From Nitrospinia bacterium (GTDB lineage Bacteria > Nitrospinota > Nitrospinia > Nitrospinales > JAJDAT01), in assembly GCA_029261715.1 (NCBI GenBank), contig JAJDAT010000049.1, forward strand, positions 186,001 through 250,000: a stretch of DNA of 64,000 nucleotides. The letters run 5' to 3'. Below, piece after piece: positions 45,524-54,169 of the stretch. Numbering within the stretch: position 1 is the stretch's first letter; the number at the start of each line of letters is the position of its first letter. The notes under the pieces were generated by a model that was not told where the DNA came from, did no database searches, and was given only the letters and a program-made list of their open reading frames with translations. The position numbers and the translations under genes were made by a program.

Positions 45524-46552
45524 TTAGCCTTGGTTATTTTTATTTTCAATGTCGGTGAGACGTTTTTCGATTTTTTTGATTTTGTGGATGTAGTCGGTCA
45601 ATTTAGATAAATGAGTCACGTAACGCCTCCATTTGCTAGCGGGAACGGCGGGAATACCGGCATAAACTTCGCCAGATTCGATGTTTCGAAATGCTCCAGA
45701 TTGGGCCGCAAGTGTAACTTTGTCGCCCAAAGTCACGTGATCGGCTACACCCGATTGACCGGCTAATACGTTGTATTTTCCTAGAGTGGAACTTCCTGCA
45801 ATACCGGCTTGAGAAACAATTATGGAGTGCTCTCCAACTGTACAATTGTGAGCAATTTGGACTAAATTATCGATTTTGGTTCCTTCTTTAATTAGAGTGG
45901 AACCCATACCAGCTCGATCAATACAGGCATTAGCTCCGATTTCTACGCGATCTTCAATAATAACATTTCCAACTTGGTTGATTTTAAAATGTTTTCCCTG
46001 CTCATCAAGAATGTAACCAAAACCATCGGCGCCAATGACGGCTCCTGCATGGATAATGACTTCGTTTCTTAATTCGGTTTTGCGGTACAAGGTTACGTTT
46101 GGAAAAACAATGCAAGAGCTTCCAATTTTACAATCGATGCCGATTGCAACTCCGGAGTGGATGACAGTATTTTTTCCAATTTTTGTCCCATCGCCAATAG
46201 CGGCGAAAGGACCGATAGAAACGCTTTCGTCGATTTGTACGTTTTTTCCGATAGAAGCTTGAGGTGAAATTCCGGACGCCAGATTAGGTTCAGGGCAAAA
46301 CGCCGCTAAGATTTTGGCGAAAGCTAGTTTTGGATTGGTTGTTATAATTTGAGTTTTTTCAGTTTCGATTTTTTGAATCGTTAAAATTGCCGAAGCTGAA
46401 GATTTTTTAGCGGCGTCTTCATATTTATTTTTATCTAAAAAGATGATATCGCCGGTTTTTGCATTGTCTAGCATTCCGAGGCCTGTAATATCTAGCGCCT
46501 CGTCGCCGACAATTTGGCCGCCAACCATTTGGGCGATTTGTTGTATTTTCAT
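45524..46552 (-). CDS. lpxD: UDP-3-O-(3-hydroxymyristoyl)glucosamine N-acyltransferase
   Basis: This 342-residue enzyme adds the N-linked acyl chain in lipid A synthesis. An N-terminal uridine-binding domain ([24 protein letters not shown]) is followed by a long hexapeptide left-handed beta-helix, including GADGFGYI, the catalytic-His segment [17 protein letters not shown] and [17 protein letters not shown]-terminal helix with WRRYV...[13 protein letters not shown] ends the protein. Its presence, with the heptosyltransferase-like genes, shows a lipid A-based outer membrane. The other lpx genes are elsewhere. Confidence 0.96.
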   Translation of the reverse strand: MKIQQIAQMVGGQIVGDEALDITGLGMLDNAKTGDIIFLDKNKYEDAAKKSSASAILTIQKIETEKTQIITTNPKLAFAKILAAFCPEPNLASGISPQASIGKNVQIDESVSIGPFAAIGDGTKIGKNTVIHSGVAIGIDCKIGSSCIVFPNVTLYRKTELRNEVIIHAGAVIGADGFGYILDEQGKHFKINQVGNVIIEDRVEIGANACIDRAGMGSTLIKEGTKIDNLVQIAHNCTVGEHSIIVSQAGIAGSSTLGKYNVLAGQSGVADHVTLGDKVTLAAQSGAFRNIESGEVYAGIPAVPASKWRRYVTHLSKLTDYIHKIKKIEKRLTDIENKNNQG

Positions 46553-46646
46553 AATGATTCCTGAAATTGGTAAGTATTAAAAATTTGAACGTTTTCGAAA
46601 ACTCTTTAATTAGAAGCGAAGATAGAAAATAAGTTAGAAAAAAGTT

Positions 46647-47309
46647 TTATCGCGCGCAACGAAATCCGACATCAACCATGCGAATTTGCGGTTCGCTTGC
46701 CGATCTACCTGCAACTCCTAAATCTATAGCGGAAATAAACGTAGATCCACCGCGTAAGACGCGAGCGGATTCCCCTTCTTCAAAAAAACTTGAGGTCCAT
46801 TCCCAGACATTGCCCATCATATCGTAGCATCCATAAGGGCTTTGACTATTAGAATATTTTGAAACTGGAGTGGTTTGCTCGATTCCAGATTCGGAGGAAT
46901 TGCATTTATCCTCTTCAAATTCATTGCCCCAAGGGTACGCTTGCCAATCGGTTCCCCTGGCGGCTTTTTCCCATTCCCTTTCATTGGGGAGTCGTTTCCC
47001 TTCCCATTTTGCAAAAGCTTGGGCCTCATACCAATTGACTCCAACGACAGGAAGTTCGGGAGTGTTCCATCTAGAGTCTTCCCAAAAATCAGGTTGGGTA
47101 GCTCCTGATTTTTCTTTCCATTGCCAACCCTCTTTCGACCAAAAGGTTGGGTTTGAATATCCTCCCGATTCAATGAATTTCCCAAAGCGTTTGTTGGTTG
47201 TTAAGAAAGGGTCAATTTCAAAGTCGTGATTTAAATCGACATTGGTTGGCGACTCGCCAAATACAAAAGGACCTTTAGGAATGGTAACCATCAATAAGTT
47301 ATCACTCAT
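46647..47309 (-). CDS. FGE-sulfatase (SUMF1) fold protein, cytoplasmic, non-catalytic
   Basis: This 220-residue protein has the FGE-like fold without a signal peptide: MVTIPKGPFVFGES, PVVGVNWYEAQAFAKWEGKRLPNEREWEKAARG, YDMMGNVWEWTSSFF and RVLRGGSTF. As in the homologue at 39703-40479, the catalytic cysteine pair after RGGS is missing; one cysteine occurs only at the extreme end (GFRCAR). It is unlikely to make formylglycine. The gene begins six bases after the stop of the His-rich protein gene at 47316-48413, so they are coupled and may work together. Confidence 0.87.
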   Translation of the reverse strand: MSDNLLMVTIPKGPFVFGESPTNVDLNHDFEIDPFLTTNKRFGKFIESGGYSNPTFWSKEGWQWKEKSGATQPDFWEDSRWNTPELPVVGVNWYEAQAFAKWEGKRLPNEREWEKAARGTDWQAYPWGNEFEEDKCNSSESGIEQTTPVSKYSNSQSPYGCYDMMGNVWEWTSSFFEEGESARVLRGGSTFISAIDLGVAGRSASEPQIRMVDVGFRCAR

Positions 47310-47315
47310 AAACGT

Positions 47316-48413
47316 TTAGAAAAATCCCGACGAAAGATTTGGTTTTTTAAATTCTTTATCTTCTATATATAAAAACATGACAGACATGACTGTTTGGTTT
47401 TGGCCAGAAAGATTGTTATATACCGTGATCAAGTCGTATTGATGATATTGATGCAAGGGAGTTCCTTTTTTATCGGAGTAGGAGTTAACTCGAGTTAACC
47501 CAATACCCTCGTTTCTATTTTCCGCTAGAATTTTTAAAACCGATTTGTTTTCAGTTCGGTCCCAAAGCTCTACAGACTCAGCAAATGGATGTAAATGCGC
47601 TGCCGCATAATGGAGAGTTGTGTCATAAGGTAGTCTCATGAATTGTGTTACTAAAGATCGGTATTCATGTTTCCCTGGAGGAACAACCCAATGTGCTGAA
47701 AACTTCCTGCCAAAATGATCTTTAACATAATGTTCGGAAAAGTTTACAGCCTTGCCTTTATCAGAACCATGTCCATGTATTTTGGGATCGGGAGTTCCAA
47801 TATCAAAAACTCCGTCTTTCCCATCCACCAAAACTAAGCCTGTGGCTGCGCTCATAGTTAGAGGGTGGATAGGTTTTTTTAAATCTTTATCTCGGACATA
47901 TTGAACCGAGCTTTTTACTCTTACTTCAATATCGGGGTTTTCGATATTGTGGTTGAGAGCTTGAGTATTCAGAGTTAGAGCTTTTCCAGAAACGATTGGA
48001 ACCCCATAGCCCTCTGGGAACTTAACGTCCAATCTACCCTGTGAAAGAGTAAACAATCTTGGACTTGGGTATTGTTTCCAACCAAACAGAAGCTTGTGTT
48101 TTTTTACGTCGTAATCCAAATTGCTATGGCACATAAAATCGGGAGGCATAGAAGTTTTTTTCTCGGCGTCCACAATTTCAGCTTGATAGCCAGTGATCCA
48201 TAACAGTTCTTGCTTTTCGGGATCTTCTAAATAGATTTTTTGAGTTTTATAAGGTCCCATCATCGATTTAAATTTTTTATCGATTTTATAAGGGGGTGAA
48301 AAGAAAGATTGGAGGCGGACAATATCTCCGCTAACGGGCTGATCTTTGGGAATTAAATTAAAGACTATCCCAAGAACGCCAATGATCACTAATGTAATAA
48401 AATATTTTTTCAT
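47316..48413 (-). CDS. exported His-rich protein, possibly copper monooxygenase-like (PHM/SURNod19) fold
   Basis: This 365-residue protein has an N-terminal signal-anchor (about residues 4-22). I do not recognise it firmly. Candidate metal ligands cluster as in copper type II monooxygenases: MCHSN (His96), HGHG (213-215), HYAAAHLHPF (His268, 273, 275), HQYHQYD (321-327) and a late TVMSVMF methionine pair (343/346). The beta-rich pattern and the HLH-plus-later-Met arrangement recall peptidylglycine monooxygenase or SURNod19-type proteins. That link is inference. It heads a two-gene unit with a degenerate FGE protein and diverges from the porin gene. Confidence 0.5.
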   Translation of the reverse strand: MKKYFITLVIIGVLGIVFNLIPKDQPVSGDIVRLQSFFSPPYKIDKKFKSMMGPYKTQKIYLEDPEKQELLWITGYQAEIVDAEKKTSMPPDFMCHSNLDYDVKKHKLLFGWKQYPSPRLFTLSQGRLDVKFPEGYGVPIVSGKALTLNTQALNHNIENPDIEVRVKSSVQYVRDKDLKKPIHPLTMSAATGLVLVDGKDGVFDIGTPDPKIHGHGSDKGKAVNFSEHYVKDHFGRKFSAHWVVPPGKHEYRSLVTQFMRLPYDTTLHYAAAHLHPFAESVELWDRTENKSVLKILAENRNEGIGLTRVNSYSDKKGTPLHQYHQYDLITVYNNLSGQNQTVMSVMFLYIEDKEFKKPNLSSGFF

Positions 48414-48573
48414 TTCTTAATTTGAAATTAAAAATTGTAAATTTAAAAAAAAATAAAAACAGATATTCTCGCTTATATGTTTAATGAATTTTTTATATTT
48501 GCAATTATACCTTGTTGGCAGGAGATTTTCTAATGCTGCTTTTTTTACACTACTGAAAACAAAAGAGTTTTAT

Positions 48574-48602
48574 TCTAACAAAATCCTAATAGTTCTCTAA
48601 TC
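48574..48602 (+). promoter_or_regulatory. PHO box-like tandem repeats upstream of the porin gene
   Basis: Three 7-bp units, TCTAACA (48574), CCTAATA (48585) and TCTAATC (48596), are spaced exactly 11 bases apart. PhoB/PhoP sites consist of such 7-bp direct repeats at an 11-bp period. The same TCTAACA pair occurs upstream of pstS. Confidence 0.6.
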
Positions 48603-48697
48603 TAAGTACAATACGCTACCCCTAAATTATGCATATTAATATTTATCAGATATGTCACATTTGTTTTTATAGCTCAATTTATTTTTCGAGGAGATTT

Positions 48698-50047
48698 ATG
48701 AACACGTTAATTAAGAGGATGAGCCAAGCGATAGCGGTTTTTGTTGTGTCTGGGCTTATGGGGGGAACATCGGTTTGGGCTATGTCTGAAACCGAATTGC
48801 GTTTGCGGGCTATGGAAGAGAGATTGGAAGCTCTTACCGCTAAAAAAGGCGTCGATGTAAAAGAAGCATTCAATAGCCATGGTGTCAAAAAGCAGAGCAA
48901 TATTCAAATTGGATACGGAAAAAAAGGGTTTGGGTTTAAAACCTCCGACGGTTTGTTCTCAACTAATCTGCAATGGAGAGCTCAAATGAGATTCGCTAAT
49001 CCTGGTGATGGCGATCCTAGATCGGAATCAAATTTTACTTCGGATGAATCAAATAATTTTGAACTCAGACGGGTTCGAATGAAGATTGGCGGTCACGGGT
49101 ATAAGAAATATATTAAATATTATTTTGAAGTGGATTTACAACCGTCAAGATCCGTTACTTCATCTTCCGCTAATTCTTCCTCAAGGCTTATCGACTGGAG
49201 AATTTCTGTTCAACCTTGGGATGAATTCGGCTTTGAAGTAGGACAAAGAAAAATACAATATAATCGGGAACGGGTAGACTCTTCGGGGCGTCAACAGTTT
49301 GTTGAACGATCGATTGTGAATCGAATTTTTACTATTGATCGTCAAGTTGGGGTAACTCTTCGAGGCCGATTCAACAAAGGAACAATTGCAGATGTTCGAT
49401 ATTATGCCGGTGTTTATAATGGCGAAGGCCGTTCTGTTGATAATCCAGATGAAAAAATGATGTGGATGGGGCGAGTTCAATGGAATATGTTTGGGCGCGA
49501 CTTAAAGTGGAGACAGTCCGACGTTAAGTACCACAAAAAACCAGCTGGTAGTTTGTCTTTTTCAGCGGCATCGCACCAAGGCGTATGTACAAGATGGAGT
49601 TCTTCAGGTTGTGGTTCTTTGTCAGGATTTTCTACATCTGACCAAAATAAAGTTCAACAGTGGGCGCAGGGAGCTGCTTTTAAATATAAAGGTTTTTCTT
49701 TCCAGCAAGAATATCATGAGAAGGGCATAGAAGTTAACAACTCAGGAATTGATCGTGAATTTGAAGGTTTATACGCTCAAGCGGGATATTTTTTTCACGA
49801 TATAATTCCAGCTATCCCGGAAGGTCTTGAATTGGCATTTCGCTATGCATATGTAGATGAACCTGATAGCAACGACCTTACTTTAACAAGTGAAAGAGAT
49901 GAGTATACTTTAGCTCTGAACTACTTTATTGCCGGTCATAACAATAAAGTTACTCTCGATGCTTCTGTCTTAGAATTGCAAGATGGTTCTTCTGGAGCGG
50001 ACTTAGATGATTTTAGAGTTAGACTTCAATGGGATATTTCTTTCTAA
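48698..50047 (+). CDS. phosphate-selective porin (OprO/OprP-like)
   Basis: This 449-residue outer-membrane protein has a signal peptide (MNTLIKRMSQAIAVFVVSG..., cleavage near residue 28), a short coiled coil (LRLRAMEERLEALTAKK) that may mediate trimerisation, and a porin O/P barrel (FKTSDGLFSTNLQWRAQMR, FELRRVRMKIGGHGY, EVGQRKIQYNRERVDSSG...) ending in an aromatic residue (QWDISF). I chose the ATG at 48698 with GAGGAG just upstream over the in-frame ATG at 48629, which would add 23 unlikely residues. PHO box-like repeats upstream and the nearby phoBR-pst genes fit induction under phosphate limitation. Confidence 0.9.
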   Translation: MNTLIKRMSQAIAVFVVSGLMGGTSVWAMSETELRLRAMEERLEALTAKKGVDVKEAFNSHGVKKQSNIQIGYGKKGFGFKTSDGLFSTNLQWRAQMRFANPGDGDPRSESNFTSDESNNFELRRVRMKIGGHGYKKYIKYYFEVDLQPSRSVTSSSANSSSRLIDWRISVQPWDEFGFEVGQRKIQYNRERVDSSGRQQFVERSIVNRIFTIDRQVGVTLRGRFNKGTIADVRYYAGVYNGEGRSVDNPDEKMMWMGRVQWNMFGRDLKWRQSDVKYHKKPAGSLSFSAASHQGVCTRWSSSGCGSLSGFSTSDQNKVQQWAQGAAFKYKGFSFQQEYHEKGIEVNNSGIDREFEGLYAQAGYFFHDIIPAIPEGLELAFRYAYVDEPDSNDLTLTSERDEYTLALNYFIAGHNNKVTLDASVLELQDGSSGADLDDFRVRLQWDISF

Positions 50048-50077
50048 ATAAAACTTTAGAAAGAATAAAAAATCCAA

Positions 50078-50147
50078 AGGTCGTATAGGGCGACCTCCTC
50101 CAAGATCCTGTTTGGCCGAGATTAGGCTTAATGGGATCTTTTTTTTT
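50078..50147 (+). terminator. hairpin plus intrinsic terminator after the porin gene
   Basis: A 6-bp hairpin (AGGTCG 50078-50083, CGACCT 50091-50096) is followed by a longer stem-loop (AAGATCC 50102-50108, GGATCTT 50134-50140) and a run of nine T residues at 50139-50147. It ends the porin transcript. Confidence 0.75.
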
Positions 50148-50221
50148 GCTCAGTTTGTTAATTTAATTTTGAAAAAATTAAATGAGGGATTGGAAAGTGG
50201 TGTTGATTAAGTGATGAAGAT

Positions 50222-51016
50222 TTAAAAAAACTGATCTACGATTTGCCCGCTTGCAGAAGCGCTATCAGGTTCAAATTGTTTGATTAATCTTGAATTGCGC
50301 TTGTTTTCTTGGCCAAATTCGCTGTTATTATCATTGGCGCTTCCGTTTGTTTCGCTAGCATTTTCTCCAGAAACCGATGATGAAGAGCTTTCAGAGGTTT
50401 TGGATGTTTCTTCAGTTTTTTCTTGAGTTTCCTCGCGTCGTTCTTTAGCTAGTTCTTGGCGAGCGCGATTTTCGATTGCTCTAGCTTGGGAGGCTACCTT
50501 TTGATCTTGACCAGACGGTTCCGCTGGCGCTAATGCCGCTCGACGAATAACTTGGGCTTTGCGGATAGTTGCTTCAGGGTCATTAGGCACTTCTGAGGTG
50601 TCGATTTGAACTTCGCCGCCGATAGCGTATCGTTTACCGTCTGGGCCGGTTTGATAAGTATATGTTGGTCCGCCTGTGGCGTAACCTCCTGCTGCGGCTT
50701 TATGAGCGTTTTCATGAGCTCTGACTTCTTGATCGCGGGCTCTTAATTCTTGTACTACCTTTTTTTCTTCTTCGTTTAACTCTTTATTAAAGCTTTTCTC
50801 GACCGCTCCTGGTTTTGTTGAATCTTCTTCTTCATCGGATTCTTTTAGCGCAGCTCTTCCTTCTTCGCTGATTTTGACTGTTTCTTCAGTGAGAGCTTGC
50901 TGAAGCCCCTTCTTCTCTTGAAGTTTTTCAAGTTCTTCCTTTTCGCAATCTTCGCATTCACCTGCTGAAAGTGGAGCGGCAGCGACTATTTTTAGCCCGG
51001 AACCTTGAATTTCCAT
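50222..51016 (-). CDS. SprA-related family putative metalloprotease
   Basis: This 264-residue protein has an acidic, Glu/Lys-rich N-terminal half with a CEDCEKEE cysteine pair near residue 21. The family core lies at about residues 85-185 (ELRARDQEVRAHENAHKAAAGGYATGG..., GGEVQIDTSEVP, AALAPAEPSGQDQKVASQARAIE), with HENAH (101-105) as the possible metal-binding motif. The tail is Ser/Asn-rich and disordered. Relatives are a conserved family of putative catalytic domains with no settled function. It lies between the porin and phoB, on the opposite strand. Confidence 0.83.
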   Translation of the reverse strand: MEIQGSGLKIVAAAPLSAGECEDCEKEELEKLQEKKGLQQALTEETVKISEEGRAALKESDEEEDSTKPGAVEKSFNKELNEEEKKVVQELRARDQEVRAHENAHKAAAGGYATGGPTYTYQTGPDGKRYAIGGEVQIDTSEVPNDPEATIRKAQVIRRAALAPAEPSGQDQKVASQARAIENRARQELAKERREETQEKTEETSKTSESSSSSVSGENASETNGSANDNNSEFGQENKRNSRLIKQFEPDSASASGQIVDQFF

Positions 51017-51304
51017 ACATTTAAGCTTTAATTCTAATAATTAAGAACAAGGATGAATCTCAGCGCTGATTTGGGATAAAAAATTCCTGGTTTCGTATCG
51101 GACAAAAAGAGGTAAACTTGAGGGAAGAAAAAAAATAGGGAAATGTTAGGAAAATTGACGGAAAACTATTGAAAGTCTAATACTCTAATTCATGGCAAAC
51201 TTATAAAATGGTATTCAATGATTTTACTGAACGATTCATTTGAATATTGAGTAAGGAATTTTAGTTCCTAACTCATAAACACTTATTTTTTGAGGTTTTT
51301 AAGC

Positions 51305-51985
51305 GTGCCAAACGAACGTATTCTGATCGTCGAAGACGAAGAAGCTATTCGAGAGCTAATTCAGTACAACTTAGAGAGAGAAGGTTTTCGTTCTTCATCA
51401 GTGGGTACTGGAGAAGAAGCAATAAAACTAGCTAAGTCAGATCAACCAGATTTAATGCTTTTGGATTTGATGTTACCAGGCGTGGATGGGCTTGAAGTCT
51501 GCCGCGCGGTAAAAAGAGAATCGGAAGATATTCCGATTATTATGCTCACCGCTAAGGACGATGAGTCAGATATTGTGACAGGATTAGAATTAGGGGCAGA
51601 CGATTATATTACCAAGCCTTTTAGTCCCAAAGTACTGGTTTCAAGGGTTAAAACTGTTTTAAGGAGAAAGAAATCTGCGCCATCGCCAGATATTTCGGTG
51701 TTGGACTTTAAATACTTGCAAATTTTTCCCGCTCGGCGAGAAGTTTTTGTTAGTGGAGAACCTGCCGATTTAACTTTTACCGAATTTGGTATTTTGAAGT
51801 TTTTAGCTGAAAGACCAGGATGGGTTTTTACCAGGAGCCAGATAGTGGATGCTGTTCGCGGAGATAATTACGCGGTTACAGATAGATCTGTAGATTTTCA
51901 AATCGTTGGTTTGAGGAAAAAGTTGGGTTTTTGTTCCAGTTATATTCAAACTGTACGTGGTGTTGGTTATAAGTTTAACGAATAG
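51305..51985 (+). CDS. phoB: PhoB-type response regulator
   Basis: This OmpR/PhoB-class regulator of about 226 residues has a receiver domain (ILIVEDEEAIRELIQ, phosphoacceptor Asp54 in LMLLDLMLPG, KPFSPK with the conserved Lys) and a C-terminal winged helix (LTFTEFGILKFLAERPGWVFTR..., SVDFQIVGLRKKLG...YIQTVRGVGYKF). It pairs with the downstream PhoR and should bind the repeats upstream of the porin and pstS. The GTG at 51305 has GAGG upstream; the in-frame TTG at 51290 lies within that region and is less likely. Confidence 0.93.
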   Translation: MPNERILIVEDEEAIRELIQYNLEREGFRSSSVGTGEEAIKLAKSDQPDLMLLDLMLPGVDGLEVCRAVKRESEDIPIIMLTAKDDESDIVTGLELGADDYITKPFSPKVLVSRVKTVLRRKKSAPSPDISVLDFKYLQIFPARREVFVSGEPADLTFTEFGILKFLAERPGWVFTRSQIVDAVRGDNYAVTDRSVDFQIVGLRKKLGFCSSYIQTVRGVGYKFNE

Positions 51986-52094
51986 GTTATGGGCGACGTT
52001 TTGGTTTTAAGTCAAATTGACATTTTAATGAAATATTTGATCCTTTCTTGGTTCACCTTCCAAATCAGGTCCTTTATAGGGCATTTAATTTTTT

Positions 52095-53864
52095 ATGTTC
52101 GCTAAAAGGCTTTTTGGGCAAATCTATTTTGCTTGTTTATTAGCGTCTTTAACTGCCCTGGCTATTGGCGCTTGGTATAAAGCAGATATTCAACAAGAAA
52201 AGTTTATCTCCGGAGTTGTAGCAGATTTAAGCGTTCGGGCAGAACGAGTTGCAGTATCAGCGAGACCCTTATTTATTAAGAGTAAAAATGATTTGTCAAA
52301 GGCTCCATGCCTTGTTCTTGGTCAAAATGAATCTGCAATAATTACATTAGTAAAACCTTCGGGCAAAGTGTTTTGCGACTCTAAGGAAGACCCGGCGAGA
52401 TTGGGTAATTATTCCAATAAACCTGAAATTCAAGAAGCCCATTTGGGAAAAGTTGGATTTTCTTTTAGAAAAGAAAAATTGCAGAATGAACCTCAGTTGT
52501 TTGTCTCTGCCCCAGTTTTGGAAGCGGATAAAGTTATTGGCGTTGTGCGTCTAGCCGTTCCGGGCGGATATATTGAGCTGGCTCAGGAAGAAGCTACAAA
52601 AGGATTTCTTTATTCTGGTTTGTTGGTTTTTGTTGTTTCGGGGGCAATCGCTTTTTTAGTTTCTAAACGTATTAATCGCCCTTTAATGGATATACAAAAT
52701 GCGGCTACTCAGTTTGCTAACGAGTTATTAAAAAATAAATTTGAGAGCGCTGATTCTATTGAAATTGATCAGGTTGCCGGAACATTAAATAAAATGGCCC
52801 GTCAGTTAGGCGATCAAATAAATGTAATTACCGCAGAGAAGAACGAAAAAGAAGCAATTCTTTCCAGTATGTCAGAAGGCGTGATTGCTGTGAACACTCG
52901 TGAGCAAATCATTGGAATGAATAAAGAAGCCTCGCGCATTTTTGGCGTTAGCGTTGAGGATTGTCGTGGAAAATTTTTACACGAATCTATTCGTAATGCG
53001 CCTTTGCAAGAATTTACAGCTAAAGCTTTGAAAAGCTCAACCGCTATCGACGGAGATTTTACTCTTAACTATGGAACTGAACTGCATGTGCGGGCTTTGG
53101 GAACTATACTTCGCGATGCGAAGGAAAACCCTATTGGAGCTCTTGTAGTTTTAAACGACGTGACTAGGTTACGGCGTTTGGAAAATACTCGTAAAGATTT
53201 TGTAGCTAATGTTTCTCACGAATTAAAAACTCCTATAACTTCTATAAAAGGTTTTGTGGAAACCTTGCGAGAAGGAGCAATAGACGACGCTGAAAACGCT
53301 CATCGGTTTTTGGATATTATCGCTAAACAAACGGATCATTTGAATTCAATTGTAGAAGATTTATTGGCATTATCTCGAATTGAACAATATTCAAGTCAAA
53401 CCCAAATTACTTTAAACTTTGCTCATATTTATGACTTGTTGAAAAACTCAATCGATCAATGTTTCACTGAGTTAGGAAATCAAAATGTCCCAATCAATTT
53501 GGTTTGCGATTTAGATTTGAAAATAAAAATGAATTCACATTTGTTAGAACAAGCGGTTGTCAATTTATTACAAAACGCGTTGAAGTACGGAAAAACCGAA
53601 AAAGGAATTGAAGTCAGAAGCGGGGTCAAAGATAAAGAAGTATTTATTTGCGTGCAAGATTGGGGACGGGGTATTCCTCAAGAACATCTTCCCAGGTTAT
53701 TTGAGCGTTTTTATAGAGTTGAAAAATCGCGAAACCGAGATTCTGGAGGAACTGGACTTGGGCTAGCGATTGTTAAACATATTGCACAGGCTCATGGTGG
53801 TCGGGTGATTGTTGAAAGTTCCCCTAATAAAGGGAGCTCGTTTTATATTTTTCTTCCAAATTAG
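52095..53864 (+). CDS. phoR: PhoR-type sensor histidine kinase
   Basis: This 589-residue kinase has a first transmembrane helix near residues 10-27, a periplasmic sensor region of about 135 residues, a second helix near 172-190, a HAMP-like linker, a PAS domain (about 245-350; AILSSMSEGVIAVNTREQIIGMNKEA), HisKA with His375 (ANVSHELKTPITSIKGF) and HATPase with N, G1 and G2 boxes (LLQNALKYGK, DWGRGIPQEHLPRLFERFYR, GGTGLGLAIVK). The sizeable periplasmic sensor domain is larger than in E. coli PhoR, as in many non-enteric homologues. It lies downstream of phoB and upstream of pst. Confidence 0.92.
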   Translation: MFAKRLFGQIYFACLLASLTALAIGAWYKADIQQEKFISGVVADLSVRAERVAVSARPLFIKSKNDLSKAPCLVLGQNESAIITLVKPSGKVFCDSKEDPARLGNYSNKPEIQEAHLGKVGFSFRKEKLQNEPQLFVSAPVLEADKVIGVVRLAVPGGYIELAQEEATKGFLYSGLLVFVVSGAIAFLVSKRINRPLMDIQNAATQFANELLKNKFESADSIEIDQVAGTLNKMARQLGDQINVITAEKNEKEAILSSMSEGVIAVNTREQIIGMNKEASRIFGVSVEDCRGKFLHESIRNAPLQEFTAKALKSSTAIDGDFTLNYGTELHVRALGTILRDAKENPIGALVVLNDVTRLRRLENTRKDFVANVSHELKTPITSIKGFVETLREGAIDDAENAHRFLDIIAKQTDHLNSIVEDLLALSRIEQYSSQTQITLNFAHIYDLLKNSIDQCFTELGNQNVPINLVCDLDLKIKMNSHLLEQAVVNLLQNALKYGKTEKGIEVRSGVKDKEVFICVQDWGRGIPQEHLPRLFERFYRVEKSRNRDSGGTGLGLAIVKHIAQAHGGRVIVESSPNKGSSFYIFLPN

Positions 53865-54169
53865 TAAGATCTTTCCTAGGTCTTTCAAAATAGCAAAACT
53901 TGTATCCTTTAAGCGTGCTTAAGTAACTCTTTTATTTATAGAAGGTTATGTGGCCTTGTCTTGCGATCGGTAAATTCGTTAGGGTTCTATTAGGAATCAA
54001 ATTCTAATCTAACAGAAATCTAACATTTAACGACTAACTTAGCCTTAAGTTAAATTTATCGCCTTTCCCATTAAGTAGTTTCAAATATAAATCTAACGAT
54101 CCTCTCATAGATTCCCAAAACTGAATTTATAGAATGATTGCGAACAATAAACTATCCAAGGAGGATTTT
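53865..54169 (+). other. 305-base spacer between phoR and pstS
   Basis: No gene is visible. It holds the PHO box-like repeats at 54008-54025 and, at its right edge, the AAGGAGG ribosome site of pstS. The rest is AT-rich with no clear terminator after phoR. Confidence 0.6.
54008..54025 (+). promoter_or_regulatory. PHO box-like direct repeat upstream of pstS
   Basis: Two identical 7-bp units, TCTAACA, at 54008-54014 and 54019-54025 are separated by four bases (11-bp period). This is the architecture of the PHO box; on the opposite strand it reads TGTTAGA-N4-TGTTAGA, close to CTGTCAT-type units. It lies about 145 bases before the pstS ATG. Confidence 0.7.

Noticed and set aside
46817-47229. Long open frames within the FGE-fold gene on both strands
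   Set aside because: They are shadows of a gene with clear family motifs; neither has a recognisable domain or ribosome site.
46647-47309. Formylglycine-generating enzyme
   Set aside because: The fold is present but the catalytic cysteines are missing, so I call it FGE-fold only.
48629-48697. 23-residue extension of the porin
   Set aside because: The ATG at 48698 has GAGGAG upstream and begins a normal signal peptide.
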